From Megasphaera sp. UBA5897 (GTDB taxonomy: Bacteria; Bacillota; Negativicutes; Veillonellales; Megasphaeraceae): a DNA stretch of 25,334 nt. Where the stretch lies: assembly GCA_002431345.1 (NCBI GenBank), contig DJEN01000085.1, forward strand, positions 1-25,334, read 5' to 3'. This document shows, piece after piece, positions 15,797-23,227 of this stretch. Under the pieces are notes generated by a model. The model had not been told where the DNA came from, did not search any database, and saw only the letters and a list, made by a program, of their open reading frames with translations. A program made the translations under genes and the position numbers. Positions within the stretch are counted from its first letter, which is position 1, and every line of letters begins with the position of its first letter.

Positions 15797-17230
15797 ATGA
15801 GCACGACAATTGATCCGGAAGTCCTGCAGCAACTTGTTGCCCAGGCAGTACAACAACTCAAAAACAATCAAGCCGCAGCTGCTGCACCGGTTGCACCGGC
15901 ACAAGCTGATGAATACGGTGTATTTGGTTCTATGGATGCTGCTATTGATGCATCTGCCAAGGCACAGCATACACTGCTGTTCCAGACACCGGCCCAGCGC
16001 AAACAATGGGTAGATGTGATTCGCGAAACATGCCTGAAAAAAGAAAATATGGAAATCATGTCCCGCATGGCTGTAGAAGAAACAGCTATTGGCCGTTACG
16101 AAGATAAAGTCATCAAAAATACGGCAGCTGCTAAATACACGCCGGGCATTGAAGATTTGACAACCGATGCGCGCACAGGGGAACATGGCTTGGTATTGTT
16201 TGAATACTGCCCGTTTGGTGTTATCGGTGCCATTACGCCGACGACGAACCCGACCGAAACCATCATCAACAATTCTATCTGCATGATTTCCGGCGGCAAC
16301 ACTGTTGTTTTCAGCCCGCATCCGCGCGCTAAAAAAACATCTGTATTCTTGGTTCAGTTGTTAAATAAAGCGTTGTATGAAGCAGGCGCACCGCTGAACA
16401 TGATTACGATGGTACGTGAACCGTCTATCGACGCTACGAATGAAATGATTGCCAGCCCGAAAGTCCGCATGGTCGTAGCAACAGGCGGCCCTGGCATTGT
16501 CAAAAAAGTTCTTTCGTCCGGTAAAAAAGCCATCGGTGCCGGCCCTGGCAACCCGCCGGTCGTCGTTGATGAAACGGCAAACATCGAACAGGCTGCGAAA
16601 GATATTGTTGCCGGCAGTTCTTTCGACAACAACGTACCCTGCATTGCAGAAAAAGAAGTATTTGCCGTCGATTCCATCTTTGATTACTTGGTCATCAATA
16701 TGAAAGGTGCCGGTGCCTATGAAATCAAAGATAAAGATACGATTGAAAAACTTTGGCAGCTCGTTTCCAACGATAAAGGCGATGGCCCGAAAGTTGAATT
16801 TGTCGGCAAATCCGCCCAGTATATTCTCCATCAGATTGGCATTGAAGTAGAAGACAGCAAGCGGCTTATTATCATGGAAACCGATAAAGATCATCCCTTT
16901 GTACAGACGGAAATGCTGATGCCGATTTTACCGCTCGTTCGCTGCGATAATGTAGACCAGGCTATTGATTGGGCGTATGAAGCAGAACACGGCAACCGCC
17001 ACAGTGCCATGATGCATTCTACCAACATTGCGAAATTGAGCAAGATGGCAAAACTCATGGAAACCACTATTTTTGTTAAAAACGGCCCGTCCTTTGCCGG
17101 CTTAGGCATTGGTGGCCAGGGCTACCCGACCTTTACGATTGCCGGCCCGACAGGGGAAGGCTTGACGAGCCCGCGTTCGTTCTGCCGCCGCCGTGAATGC
17201 GTCATGAAGGATATGTTTAATATTCGTTAA
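15797..17230 (+). CDS. pduP: CoA-acylating propionaldehyde dehydrogenase
   Basis: Oxidises propionaldehyde to propionyl-CoA with NAD+. 477 residues, usual PduP/EutE length. The N-terminal helix DPEVLQQLVAQAVQQLKN and an Ala/Pro linker (about 26-36) form a classic encapsulation peptide. The catalytic cysteine is Cys282 in FDNNVPCIAEKEVF. The NAD-binding region includes ATGGPGIVKKVLSSGKKAIG and GAGPGNPPVVVD. It follows eutJ and precedes the alcohol dehydrogenase that regenerates NAD+. Confidence 0.95.
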   Translation: MSTTIDPEVLQQLVAQAVQQLKNNQAAAAAPVAPAQADEYGVFGSMDAAIDASAKAQHTLLFQTPAQRKQWVDVIRETCLKKENMEIMSRMAVEETAIGRYEDKVIKNTAAAKYTPGIEDLTTDARTGEHGLVLFEYCPFGVIGAITPTTNPTETIINNSICMISGGNTVVFSPHPRAKKTSVFLVQLLNKALYEAGAPLNMITMVREPSIDATNEMIASPKVRMVVATGGPGIVKKVLSSGKKAIGAGPGNPPVVVDETANIEQAAKDIVAGSSFDNNVPCIAEKEVFAVDSIFDYLVINMKGAGAYEIKDKDTIEKLWQLVSNDKGDGPKVEFVGKSAQYILHQIGIEVEDSKRLIIMETDKDHPFVQTEMLMPILPLVRCDNVDQAIDWAYEAEHGNRHSAMMHSTNIAKLSKMAKLMETTIFVKNGPSFAGLGIGGQGYPTFTIAGPTGEGLTSPRSFCRRRECVMKDMFNIR

Positions 17231-17248
17231 CAAGGGAGGTTATGGAAA

Positions 17249-18373
17249 ATGAATACCTGCCAAATTGTAACGAAGGTTGTTTCCGGGGAAGATGCCCTTT
17301 CTTTTTTAAAAACCTATGAAAAGGAACGTATTCTGATTGTCTGCGATACCTTTTTAAACAAAAATGGTACGATTAAGCTGGTTACCGATCAGATTGCGCC
17401 GAGCAATCAGACCGTCGTTTTTGACCGCTTGGTACCCGATCCGACATTGGATGTTGTCGCAGACGGCGTCAAAGAAGCCGTGCAGTTGCAAGCCACGGTG
17501 ATTATTGGCTTTGGCGGCGGTGCGGCTATTGATACGGCGAAGGGCATTGTGTATTTTGCCATGGGTGGCAAAGCACTGCAGGCCAAACCGACATTTGCTG
17601 TCATTCCGACGACGAGCGGTACTGGTTCAGAAATGACTGCCTTTGCCGTTATTACGGATACAGCAGAAAAACGGAAAATTGCCTTGATTGATGACTTGAT
17701 GTATGCCGATGTAGCCTTGCTAGATCCTCATTTGACCTTGAGCGTGCCAGCGTCTGTGACGGCGAACACCGGCTTTGATGTACTGACTCATGCGATAGAA
17801 GCGTATGTCAGCAAGACGGCAACGGATTTTACCGATGCCGTAGCCTGCCAGGCTGTATCGATGACGATTGCCAATCTGCCCAAATGCTACCATTACGGCG
17901 GCAATTTGAAAGCTCGTGAAAAGATGTCCAATGCCTCCAATATGGCAGGTATCGCCTTTAATATTGGCGGACTGGGCATGGTTCACAGCATGGCCCATCA
18001 GCTGGGCGGCATGTTCCATATTCCTCACGGACTGGCATGCGCTTTGTGCTTGACGACCGGGATTCTGTACAACAGCCAGGAAGCAAGCGTAGCAGCTAAG
18101 TATGCAGATTTGGCTTACCGCGTAGGCATCGTGCCTAGAACAGCAGCCGTTTCGACGGCAGTGCAGGCGTTATGTGCCGTCATTAAGGCGTTTATGCATG
18201 ACATGTCTATGCCGACGCGTATTGGTGAATTGAAACAAGCCGTTTCGCGCAGCGACTATGAAGCGGTCATTCCGCAAATGGCAGCCAATGCCATGGAAGA
18301 CAGATGCCTGCCAGGCAATCCCGTAGCTGTTACCCAGGAAATGTTTGAAACACTATTTAAAGCATTATATTAA
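17249..18373 (+). CDS. pduQ: Iron-containing 1-propanol dehydrogenase
   Basis: Reduces propionaldehyde to 1-propanol, returning NAD+ to the aldehyde dehydrogenase. 374 residues of the group III (iron) alcohol dehydrogenase family. The NAD-binding segment is GFGGGAAIDTAKG; the PTTSGTGSE motif follows; the metal ligands are D177, H181 (GFDVLTHAIEAY), H246 and H260 (GMVHSMAHQLGG, HIPHGLACAL). RBS AAGGGAGG nine bases before ATG; an earlier ATG at 17241 is out of frame. Last gene of the plus-strand operon. Confidence 0.93.
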   Translation: MNTCQIVTKVVSGEDALSFLKTYEKERILIVCDTFLNKNGTIKLVTDQIAPSNQTVVFDRLVPDPTLDVVADGVKEAVQLQATVIIGFGGGAAIDTAKGIVYFAMGGKALQAKPTFAVIPTTSGTGSEMTAFAVITDTAEKRKIALIDDLMYADVALLDPHLTLSVPASVTANTGFDVLTHAIEAYVSKTATDFTDAVACQAVSMTIANLPKCYHYGGNLKAREKMSNASNMAGIAFNIGGLGMVHSMAHQLGGMFHIPHGLACALCLTTGILYNSQEASVAAKYADLAYRVGIVPRTAAVSTAVQALCAVIKAFMHDMSMPTRIGELKQAVSRSDYEAVIPQMAANAMEDRCLPGNPVAVTQEMFETLFKALY

Positions 18374-18379
18374 TATAGG

Positions 18380-18419
18380 CAGTCCCTTTGCATACTTGAG
18401 ATGCGAAGGGACTGTTTTA
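18380..18419 (+). terminator. Terminator of the main microcompartment operon
   Basis: AGTCCCTTTGCAT (18381-18393) pairs with ATGCGAAGGGACT (18401-18413), 13 bp with one mismatch, with a 7-base loop and then GTTTTAT. It lies seven bases after the pduQ stop. Confidence 0.85.
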
Positions 18420-18480
18420 TCATAGTACGGCTATATATAACAGCCCAGCAGAATACAGAATATCATAGAAATACATACAT

Positions 18481-18526
18481 AAAGGAGATGTGACCCAACC
18501 GTGAACGGGTGAATCACATCTCCTTT
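18481..18526 (-). terminator. Terminator of the convergent minus-strand operon
   Basis: A perfect 13-bp stem AAAGGAGATGTGA (18481-18493) / TCACATCTCCTTT (18514-18526). On the minus strand it lies about 33 bases after the DUF4125 stop. The flanking T content is modest; it may work in both directions. Confidence 0.7.
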
Positions 18527-18558
18527 TATAGGTTACGTTATTGTTTACAAGTATGTTT

Positions 18559-19170
18559 TTATAAAGCGGCAATCGTGGTCAGTCCATACAATTTAGCTGT
18601 ATAGGTCAATATTTCTTCGTTGAGATTACGGCCTTGTGCTTTTAATTTCTGCATATATGCCCATAACGATTCCAGTGTAGCCAGTGAATAGGTCATACAT
18701 TCGCATTTGGCGTATACTTCAAAAGAAACAGTGCCTGCCGATGCTTGGGATTGGCGGAGCGGGCGGCCGCTTCGCAGAATATTGGGATAGGAAGCGACCG
18801 TTTCTGTAAGCCAGCGCAGCTGCTGCCGGAGAATTTGAATAATCAGCTGCCTTTTTTTCATGCTGATGGCAGGCAGTTCGTCTTTTATGCATTCGTATTC
18901 TGTCGGATAGGTGTATTCCATCATATAGCCGTATTTATACGTCATTAAGTTGCACTGATGTATCTGTGCGTCATATACGTCGCCATAATAGTGGCACAGT
19001 GTAGGTACGTCCCAAGCCATAAATTGGCTCATGCGCATGATGAAAAACGTTTTTTGGTCGTCTTGGCAAAGTGCACGGCGGGCAGTATTGTGCACGGCTG
19101 TAAACATTTGCCATTCCATGCCAATGAGTTTGGCAATCAGCGATTCTTTGGTAGCGGGTATATCGGGCAT
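18559..19170 (-). CDS. DUF4125-family protein, last gene of the pduU operon
   Basis: 203 residues from the ATG at 19170. Three ATG codons occur in tandem at 19176, 19173 and 19170, and only the last is well spaced from AAGGAGG. I recognise the sequence as DUF4125-like: a helical protein with MEWQMFTAVHNTARRALCQDD and an SQFMAWD segment near the start, rich in Trp, Tyr and Met, without a signal peptide or membrane helix. Function is unknown. DUF4125 proteins often accompany DUF4037 proteins, as here, where the gene follows the TPR-DUF4037 stop by a few bases. The role in diol metabolism is unclear. Confidence 0.7.
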   Translation of the reverse strand: MPDIPATKESLIAKLIGMEWQMFTAVHNTARRALCQDDQKTFFIMRMSQFMAWDVPTLCHYYGDVYDAQIHQCNLMTYKYGYMMEYTYPTEYECIKDELPAISMKKRQLIIQILRQQLRWLTETVASYPNILRSGRPLRQSQASAGTVSFEVYAKCECMTYSLATLESLWAYMQKLKAQGRNLNEEILTYTAKLYGLTTIAAL

Positions 19171-19182
19171 CATCATTCCTCC

Positions 19183-20967
19183 TTAGTATTCCTGCATGAT
19201 ATGCATGGTGCGCAGCGTCGTATCATGAATTTGTGCTACAATATCTTTGCAGTACGTGATGAGAAAATCATTGGGGCCGTCGGCAATGCCTTGAAGCCGC
19301 CATTCATCACGAATATCGACGCAGATATCTTCAATAAAAGAACATGTTTGCTGCGTGTCTTGGCAGGTACAAAGCTGCTGCAGCTTGTCATGCAGAAACG
19401 CGAGCTTAGGTAAATACTGCAGTCCGTGATGCGCCCATTTATAAAAGGGCATATAGCGTTTGTTTAATAGATAGGCCATGGATGTTGCAGCTTGCACAAA
19501 ATCATACAGGGCGCAGTTGGCGGCGACGATTTCATGACGTTTCAGACAGCGGCTGTAATTATATTGGCCGCTTTGTGCCATGACAGCCGCGCGCACAGCA
19601 ATTTTCTTTAAACGGACATCTTCGGGATAAAACTGTAGCAGCTGCTGGCGAATTGCCGTGAATTGACCTAGTGGGTCAGTAAAGACTTCGCCGCTAGTAG
19701 CTTTAGCCAAATATGTTTCAGGGATACGGTTCCATTCCAAGACCGTTTGCGGTGCCTGGGAAGAGCCGATAAACTGCCGGTAAAAGTCAGAAATACGAAA
19801 AACGCCTACGCGTCCTTCGCCGCCGGCAGTCGTGCGGCGGGTATAGCCGTGGAATTCTTGCGGTAATTGGGTATATGCCGTTTGGAGTGCCTGACCAAAT
19901 TTTGCATAATCTTCGTTGGTCAGCCAAAGGCAGAACGAAGGGCCCCAGTCATGGTCTTGGGAAATTTCATCATCAAATCCCAGGCATTCCGAACCATCAC
20001 CGACCAGACCGGCAGCTATACGGTGGCAGACGTCTGGAAATTGCTGATACAACATCGGTTTGCCGATTTCTTCGTAGTAGGCGCGGCAAAGGGCGAGTCC
20101 CTTACCGGTAGGATGTGTGCTGCCTGCAGGGGAAACGGCTGCCGTTTTCTTGGGCAGTGAAGCGTGGATGCTGTTGCGGGCTTTTTCGGCATTGTTGCAG
20201 GCTGTATAATACTCCTCGTTTTTGCCGAAAACGGATTCAATCGTTTGGGCAGCCTGTATGAAGAAATCATGGGCTTTTTGATATTGTCCGTTTTCCCAGG
20301 CTAACGTACCTGCCAAATTCAGCGCGTTGGCATAATGAATGCCTTTTTCCGGCAGCGACTCATACAAGGATAAGGCAAGATGCATATCCTGAAGCGCGGC
20401 TTCTTTGTTTTTTAGATAGTAATAGGCTGTTCCCCGGTTTACCAGAGAAATAGCTCGTTCTTCTGCGTGTCCCGGCAGAATAGAAATGATTTGCAGGGCA
20501 TTGTCGGCATAGGAACGGGCTGTGTGATAGTCTTTGAGGTCTAAATAGACGAGTGACATATTGTTGAGAACAGCGGCATAGTGATAGCTGTGTTTGCCTT
20601 CCAGCCGCGTATAGATGTTGAGAGCTTCTTCGTATAACTGCAGTGCCTGCTTGTATTTTTTCATCAGCCGCAGCGTGCCGCCCAGATTGATGCGGTTGGT
20701 CGCATAATCGACTGTATCCTTATTGCCGCCGCTCAAAATATCCCGGCCGGCTTCTTCAAATGCCTGGGCTGATTCTGCGTACCGGCTTACACCGCGGTAA
20801 TACGTACCTAATTCATTGAGTGCCGCTGTAAAAATCGGATCGTGCCCGCCGCAGCAAATCCGATGTTCGGCCAGCGTTCGTTTTAGAAAAGGTTCAATCG
20901 CGGCGGACTGTCCCTGGGCATATAATGCATCCAGGGAAGTAAAAAAGTCATGCAGAGAATGGTTCAT
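19183..20967 (-). CDS. TPR-repeat protein fused to a DUF4037 nucleotidyltransferase-like domain
   Basis: 594 residues. The N-terminal half (about 45-265) is a tetratricopeptide array, e.g. KYKQALQLYEEALNIYTRL and AAVLNNMSLVYLDLKDYHTA. After a Pro/Thr linker (about 271-290) comes a DUF4037 domain. There, GDGSECLGFDDEISQDHDWG contains a nucleotidyltransferase-fold signature: G325-S326, then 11 residues, then D338-H-D340. The expected chemistry is NMP transfer to a protein or small molecule, with TPRs as partner-binding scaffold; neither is proven. The start overlaps the stop of the preceding cysteine-rich gene (ATGA), with RBS TAAGGAGG, so the two are translationally coupled. A strong hairpin lies just above the RBS. 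Confidence 0.8.
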   Translation of the reverse strand: MNHSLHDFFTSLDALYAQGQSAAIEPFLKRTLAEHRICCGGHDPIFTAALNELGTYYRGVSRYAESAQAFEEAGRDILSGGNKDTVDYATNRINLGGTLRLMKKYKQALQLYEEALNIYTRLEGKHSYHYAAVLNNMSLVYLDLKDYHTARSYADNALQIISILPGHAEERAISLVNRGTAYYYLKNKEAALQDMHLALSLYESLPEKGIHYANALNLAGTLAWENGQYQKAHDFFIQAAQTIESVFGKNEEYYTACNNAEKARNSIHASLPKKTAAVSPAGSTHPTGKGLALCRAYYEEIGKPMLYQQFPDVCHRIAAGLVGDGSECLGFDDEISQDHDWGPSFCLWLTNEDYAKFGQALQTAYTQLPQEFHGYTRRTTAGGEGRVGVFRISDFYRQFIGSSQAPQTVLEWNRIPETYLAKATSGEVFTDPLGQFTAIRQQLLQFYPEDVRLKKIAVRAAVMAQSGQYNYSRCLKRHEIVAANCALYDFVQAATSMAYLLNKRYMPFYKWAHHGLQYLPKLAFLHDKLQQLCTCQDTQQTCSFIEDICVDIRDEWRLQGIADGPNDFLITYCKDIVAQIHDTTLRTMHIMQEY

Positions 20968-21149
20968 AAACAGACCTCCTTATGACAACAGGGGTTGTCA
21001 CACAAAGCGACAAGCCCCTGTTGATAGCAGCGTTTCATGGATAGTTTGTAATCGGAATGGCATAAACCGAAACGGGTTTCTTTAAACGCACTGAAAAAAA
21101 GACAGCATGTTTGCAGAAAAGAAATGGCGCATGTTGACAAACAGTCCAT
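20964..21149 (-). CDS. Small cysteine-rich protein (61 residues) between pduF and TPR-DUF4037 genes
   Basis: The 61-residue frame has ten cysteines (positions 3, 7, 15, 16, 30, 41, 50, 54, 55, 60). These include a C-terminal cluster ALCDNPCCHKEVCL that could bind zinc or an Fe-S cluster. A perfect GGAGGA lies seven bases before ATG. The gene begins 18 bases after the facilitator stop and ends in an ATGA overlap with the TPR-DUF4037 start, which is strong positional evidence for a real gene. I recognise no family. It is not a signal-peptide protein in any clear way, although residues 8-21 are hydrophobic. Confidence 0.6.
   Translation of the reverse strand: MDCLSTCAISFLQTCCLFFSAFKETRFGLCHSDYKLSMKRCYQQGLVALCDNPCCHKEVCL
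20986..21023 (-). promoter_or_regulatory. Hairpin just upstream of the TPR-DUF4037 ribosome binding site
   Basis: On the minus strand CAACAGGGG-C-TTGTC pairs with GACAA-CCCCTGTTG, 14 bp with one bulged base, inside the end of the cysteine-rich gene and ending three to four bases before TAAGGAGG. No T run follows, so it is not a terminator. It may set the relative expression of the coupled genes or mark an RNA processing point. Confidence 0.5.
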
Positions 21150-21167
21150 GTACCATTCCTCCGGGGA

Positions 21168-21914
21168 TTATCCTGCAAAGGAGAAAATAAATTGATAGAA
21201 TAACACACCGGCGATAGCACCGCAAATCGGACCTGCCAGCGGAATGATTGCGTAATCTTTCCAATGCGAAGACCCTTTGCCCGGAATCGGCATTACCGTA
21301 TGTGCCAAACGCGGACCCCAGTCACGGGCAGGGTTGATAGCATATCCGGTAAGACCGCCAAAGGATTGACCGATAGAGACGATGATGCCGAATACATATA
21401 AGTTGCTCATGCCGATAGCTAAACCGGCATTGGGAGCGGGATGAAGACCAGCGGCAGTACCGATGCCCAAAATAGCAAAGAGCAGGACAAAAGTGCCTAC
21501 AAATTCGCTCAAGAAGTTCAGCGGCAGATTGCGGACAGCCGGCGCTGTGCAGAATACGCCGAGTTTGGTTGCCTGATCTTCTGTAGCGGCAAACTGATCA
21601 TGGAACATGATGGAGACTAAGGCACCGCCGCAAAAGCCGCCGGCCATTTGCGCGATGACATAGCCGGGAACCATATCCCACGGGAACAATCCGCCAACAG
21701 CCAGGCCGATTGTCAAGGCTGGATTGAAATGAGCACCTGAATACGCCCCAAAAATATAAGCAGGAATCATAACAGCAAGACCCCAGGCGCAAGTAATCAT
21801 GCACAAACCGCCGCCTTGAAAGCTTGATTTTTTTAACAGGACGTTGGCAACAACACCGTTACCTAATAAAAGCAAGAGAAACGTACCGACAAATTCACAA
21901 ATATATGGAAACAT
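21168..21914 (-). CDS. pduF: MIP-family glycerol/propanediol diffusion facilitator
   Basis: 248 residues, six-helix major intrinsic protein of the inner membrane. The two half-helix motifs are HFNPALTIG (NPA 64-66) and NPARDWGPR (194-202). The Asp after the second NPAR marks the glycerol-facilitator branch rather than water-only aquaporins. It would admit 1,2-propanediol or glycerol. RBS GGAGGG before ATG. It follows the PduV-type gene by 12 bases. Confidence 0.93.
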   Translation of the reverse strand: MFPYICEFVGTFLLLLLGNGVVANVLLKKSSFQGGGLCMITCAWGLAVMIPAYIFGAYSGAHFNPALTIGLAVGGLFPWDMVPGYVIAQMAGGFCGGALVSIMFHDQFAATEDQATKLGVFCTAPAVRNLPLNFLSEFVGTFVLLFAILGIGTAAGLHPAPNAGLAIGMSNLYVFGIIVSIGQSFGGLTGYAINPARDWGPRLAHTVMPIPGKGSSHWKDYAIIPLAGPICGAIAGVLFYQFIFSFAG

Positions 21915-21926
21915 AATTTTCCCTCC

Positions 21927-22439
21927 TTATGGTAAATGCTCTGCATCGTGCAGATGTTTAGTTCCTTCTTCGACTTCTAAGGCGTATTTTTCATCCCAAG
22001 GGAGCTTATCTCCATCTTCTTTTAAGTATGCCAACAACGCAGGAATTCCTTCACCGGTTACAGAATCTACATAAAAAATCTTTTTGCAGCCTGTATTTTC
22101 GAGCCACAACGCCGCTTGGGGAAGATTGGCATATTCGTCGTGAATATGGGTTACGATACCGATGACTTCCCGCGAGCTGAGAGACACGATGTTGGGGCTG
22201 TACAAACTATACGGTTCGGCAGCATTGACCAAAAGCCCGACTATATCGGCTTCGTGAGAATACACAATAAGCGCTCTGGCGAGTGCTGGATTTTCACAGT
22301 ATTCTCCCGGCGTATCAATAACGACATCGTGATAATATACGTACTGCGTTTTGTGGTAGGTGATTTTTTTTCCTTTTAATGCTTGTGTTAATGTCGTTTT
22401 TCCGGCACCTGTCCGACCAACTAGCATAATTTTTTTCAT
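21927..22439 (-). CDS. pduV: PduV/EutP-type small GTPase
   Basis: 170 residues from the ATG at 22439 (RBS GGAGGA ten bases upstream; the longer frame to 22553 runs back into pduU and has no RBS). The P-loop is GRTGAGKTT (8-16) and the Walker B/G3 motif is DTPGEY. The expected NKxD/TKxD guanine-specificity motif is poor: the corresponding place reads VTHIHDE. Salmonella PduV sits on the outside of the organelle and influences its movement. It lies between pduU and pduF as part of one operon. Confidence 0.88.
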   Translation of the reverse strand: MKKIMLVGRTGAGKTTLTQALKGKKITYHKTQYVYYHDVVIDTPGEYCENPALARALIVYSHEADIVGLLVNAAEPYSLYSPNIVSLSSREVIGIVTHIHDEYANLPQAALWLENTGCKKIFYVDSVTGEGIPALLAYLKEDGDKLPWDEKYALEVEEGTKHLHDAEHLP

Positions 22440-22483
22440 GGCATACAGTTCCTCCTTTCTATTCCAAATTAAGATATATAAGA

Positions 22484-22888
22484 CTACGCCTTGGTAATAG
22501 AGCAGACGTCGAATCCAAGAACATTGACAGCATATGCCAGGGATTGTTCCCAAGCAATGGTCACATCCGAAATAGAACCGGTAACCACTAAGGTACCGCT
22601 GAATCGATCTACAAATCCCAAACGGATGGCAGCCGCTTTTAAAGCAATATCTGCCGTAATAATAGCCGTTTCATACGGTGTCTGGCATAAAATGCCGATA
22701 GCCGAATTTTTATAATCCACGTTGGGATCCAAACCGAGTTTTCTGTATAAAATAGGGTCAGGGCTGGCAATAATATGAGCCAGCGTAATCTGGCGGCCCG
22801 GTACGCTTTCCATGATAATACGGGACGAAATATCGTCCGTGTGCTGCAATATATGGTTTTTCATTACGGCATTCGTAGGAATATTCAT
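22484..22888 (-). CDS. pduU: Circularly permuted BMC-H shell protein, PduU/EutS type
   Basis: 134 residues, slightly longer than Salmonella PduU. The signature RIIMESVPGRQITLAHIIASP matches the RIIQEYVPGKQ.TLAH.IA region of PduU/EutS, and the C-terminal part SGTLVVTGSISDVTIAWEQSLAYAV completes the permuted BMC fold. These hexamers have a beta-barrel plugging the pore. RBS AAGGAG ahead of ATG. First gene of the minus-strand operon. The next gene starts 44 bases downstream. Confidence 0.9.
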   Translation of the reverse strand: MNIPTNAVMKNHILQHTDDISSRIIMESVPGRQITLAHIIASPDPILYRKLGLDPNVDYKNSAIGILCQTPYETAIITADIALKAAAIRLGFVDRFSGTLVVTGSISDVTIAWEQSLAYAVNVLGFDVCSITKA

Positions 22889-22964
22889 AGTATAAAAAAC
22901 TCCTTTTCGCAGTGAAACAATGACAAATACAGATATGTTTAAGATGCATACTTTCTATGTATTT

Positions 22965-22992
22965 ATTGTAATAGTTTACCGAAGCGGCAACA
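22965..22992 (-). promoter_or_regulatory. Candidate promoter of the pduU operon
   Basis: Minus-strand TTGTTG (22992-22987) and TACAAT (22970-22965) with a 16-base spacer, about 80 bases before pduU. The weak -35 suits an activator-dependent promoter. Confidence 0.45.
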
Positions 22993-23019
22993 AGGACGTA
23001 TCTTATCGTTTTAGTCTGC

Positions 23020-23052
23020 TTTTGCGACTAATTTTTTTTGTTTTTGCAACTA
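23020..23052 (-). promoter_or_regulatory. Direct-repeat activator site upstream of the pduU promoter
   Basis: TTTTGCGACTA (23020-23030) and TTTTGCAACTA (23042-23052), plus-strand reading, differ by one base and are 22 bases apart. The spacing equals that of the repeat pair before the dehydratase operon. This fits two half-sites of an AraC-family activator such as the PocR-type protein. Confidence 0.5.
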
Positions 23053-23073
23053 TTTTGTTCATATGCCGGAGAG

Positions 23074-23086
23074 TAACACTTTTTTG
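23074..23086 (-). promoter_or_regulatory. Operator-like word shared with the dehydratase operon
   Basis: The minus strand reads CAAAAAAGTGTTA, an exact copy of 7350-7362. In both places the word points in the direction of the operon it precedes. Confidence 0.5.
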
Positions 23087-23139
23087 TTGTCTTTGGGATT
23101 GCCTTGTATGGTAATAGTGAAATTTTGCATAAAACCGTT

Positions 23140-23204
23140 GCATACAGAACAAGGCATGAATTCATGAATAAATCAATATCATGAGTTCATGCCTTGTTGT
23201 ATGC
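23140..23204. repeat. Long near-perfect hairpin between the HD gene and pduU promoter
   Basis: Arm 23140-23167 pairs with 23179-23204: 26 pairs, one G-U and a two-base bulge, with an 11-base loop. It contains the palindrome CATGAATTCATG (23155-23166). It lies after the HD gene stop in the minus direction and could end the PhoH-HD transcript, but neither side has a proper T run. Alternatives are a small palindromic mobile element or an RNA stability structure. Confidence 0.75.
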
Positions 23205-23227
23205 AGATGTATTTTATATGGTAATCA

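Noticed and set aside
22440..22553. Longer N terminus for the PduV-type protein
   Set aside because: Would overlap the pduU coding region, with no RBS; the P-loop normally lies within the first ten residues as it does from 22439.
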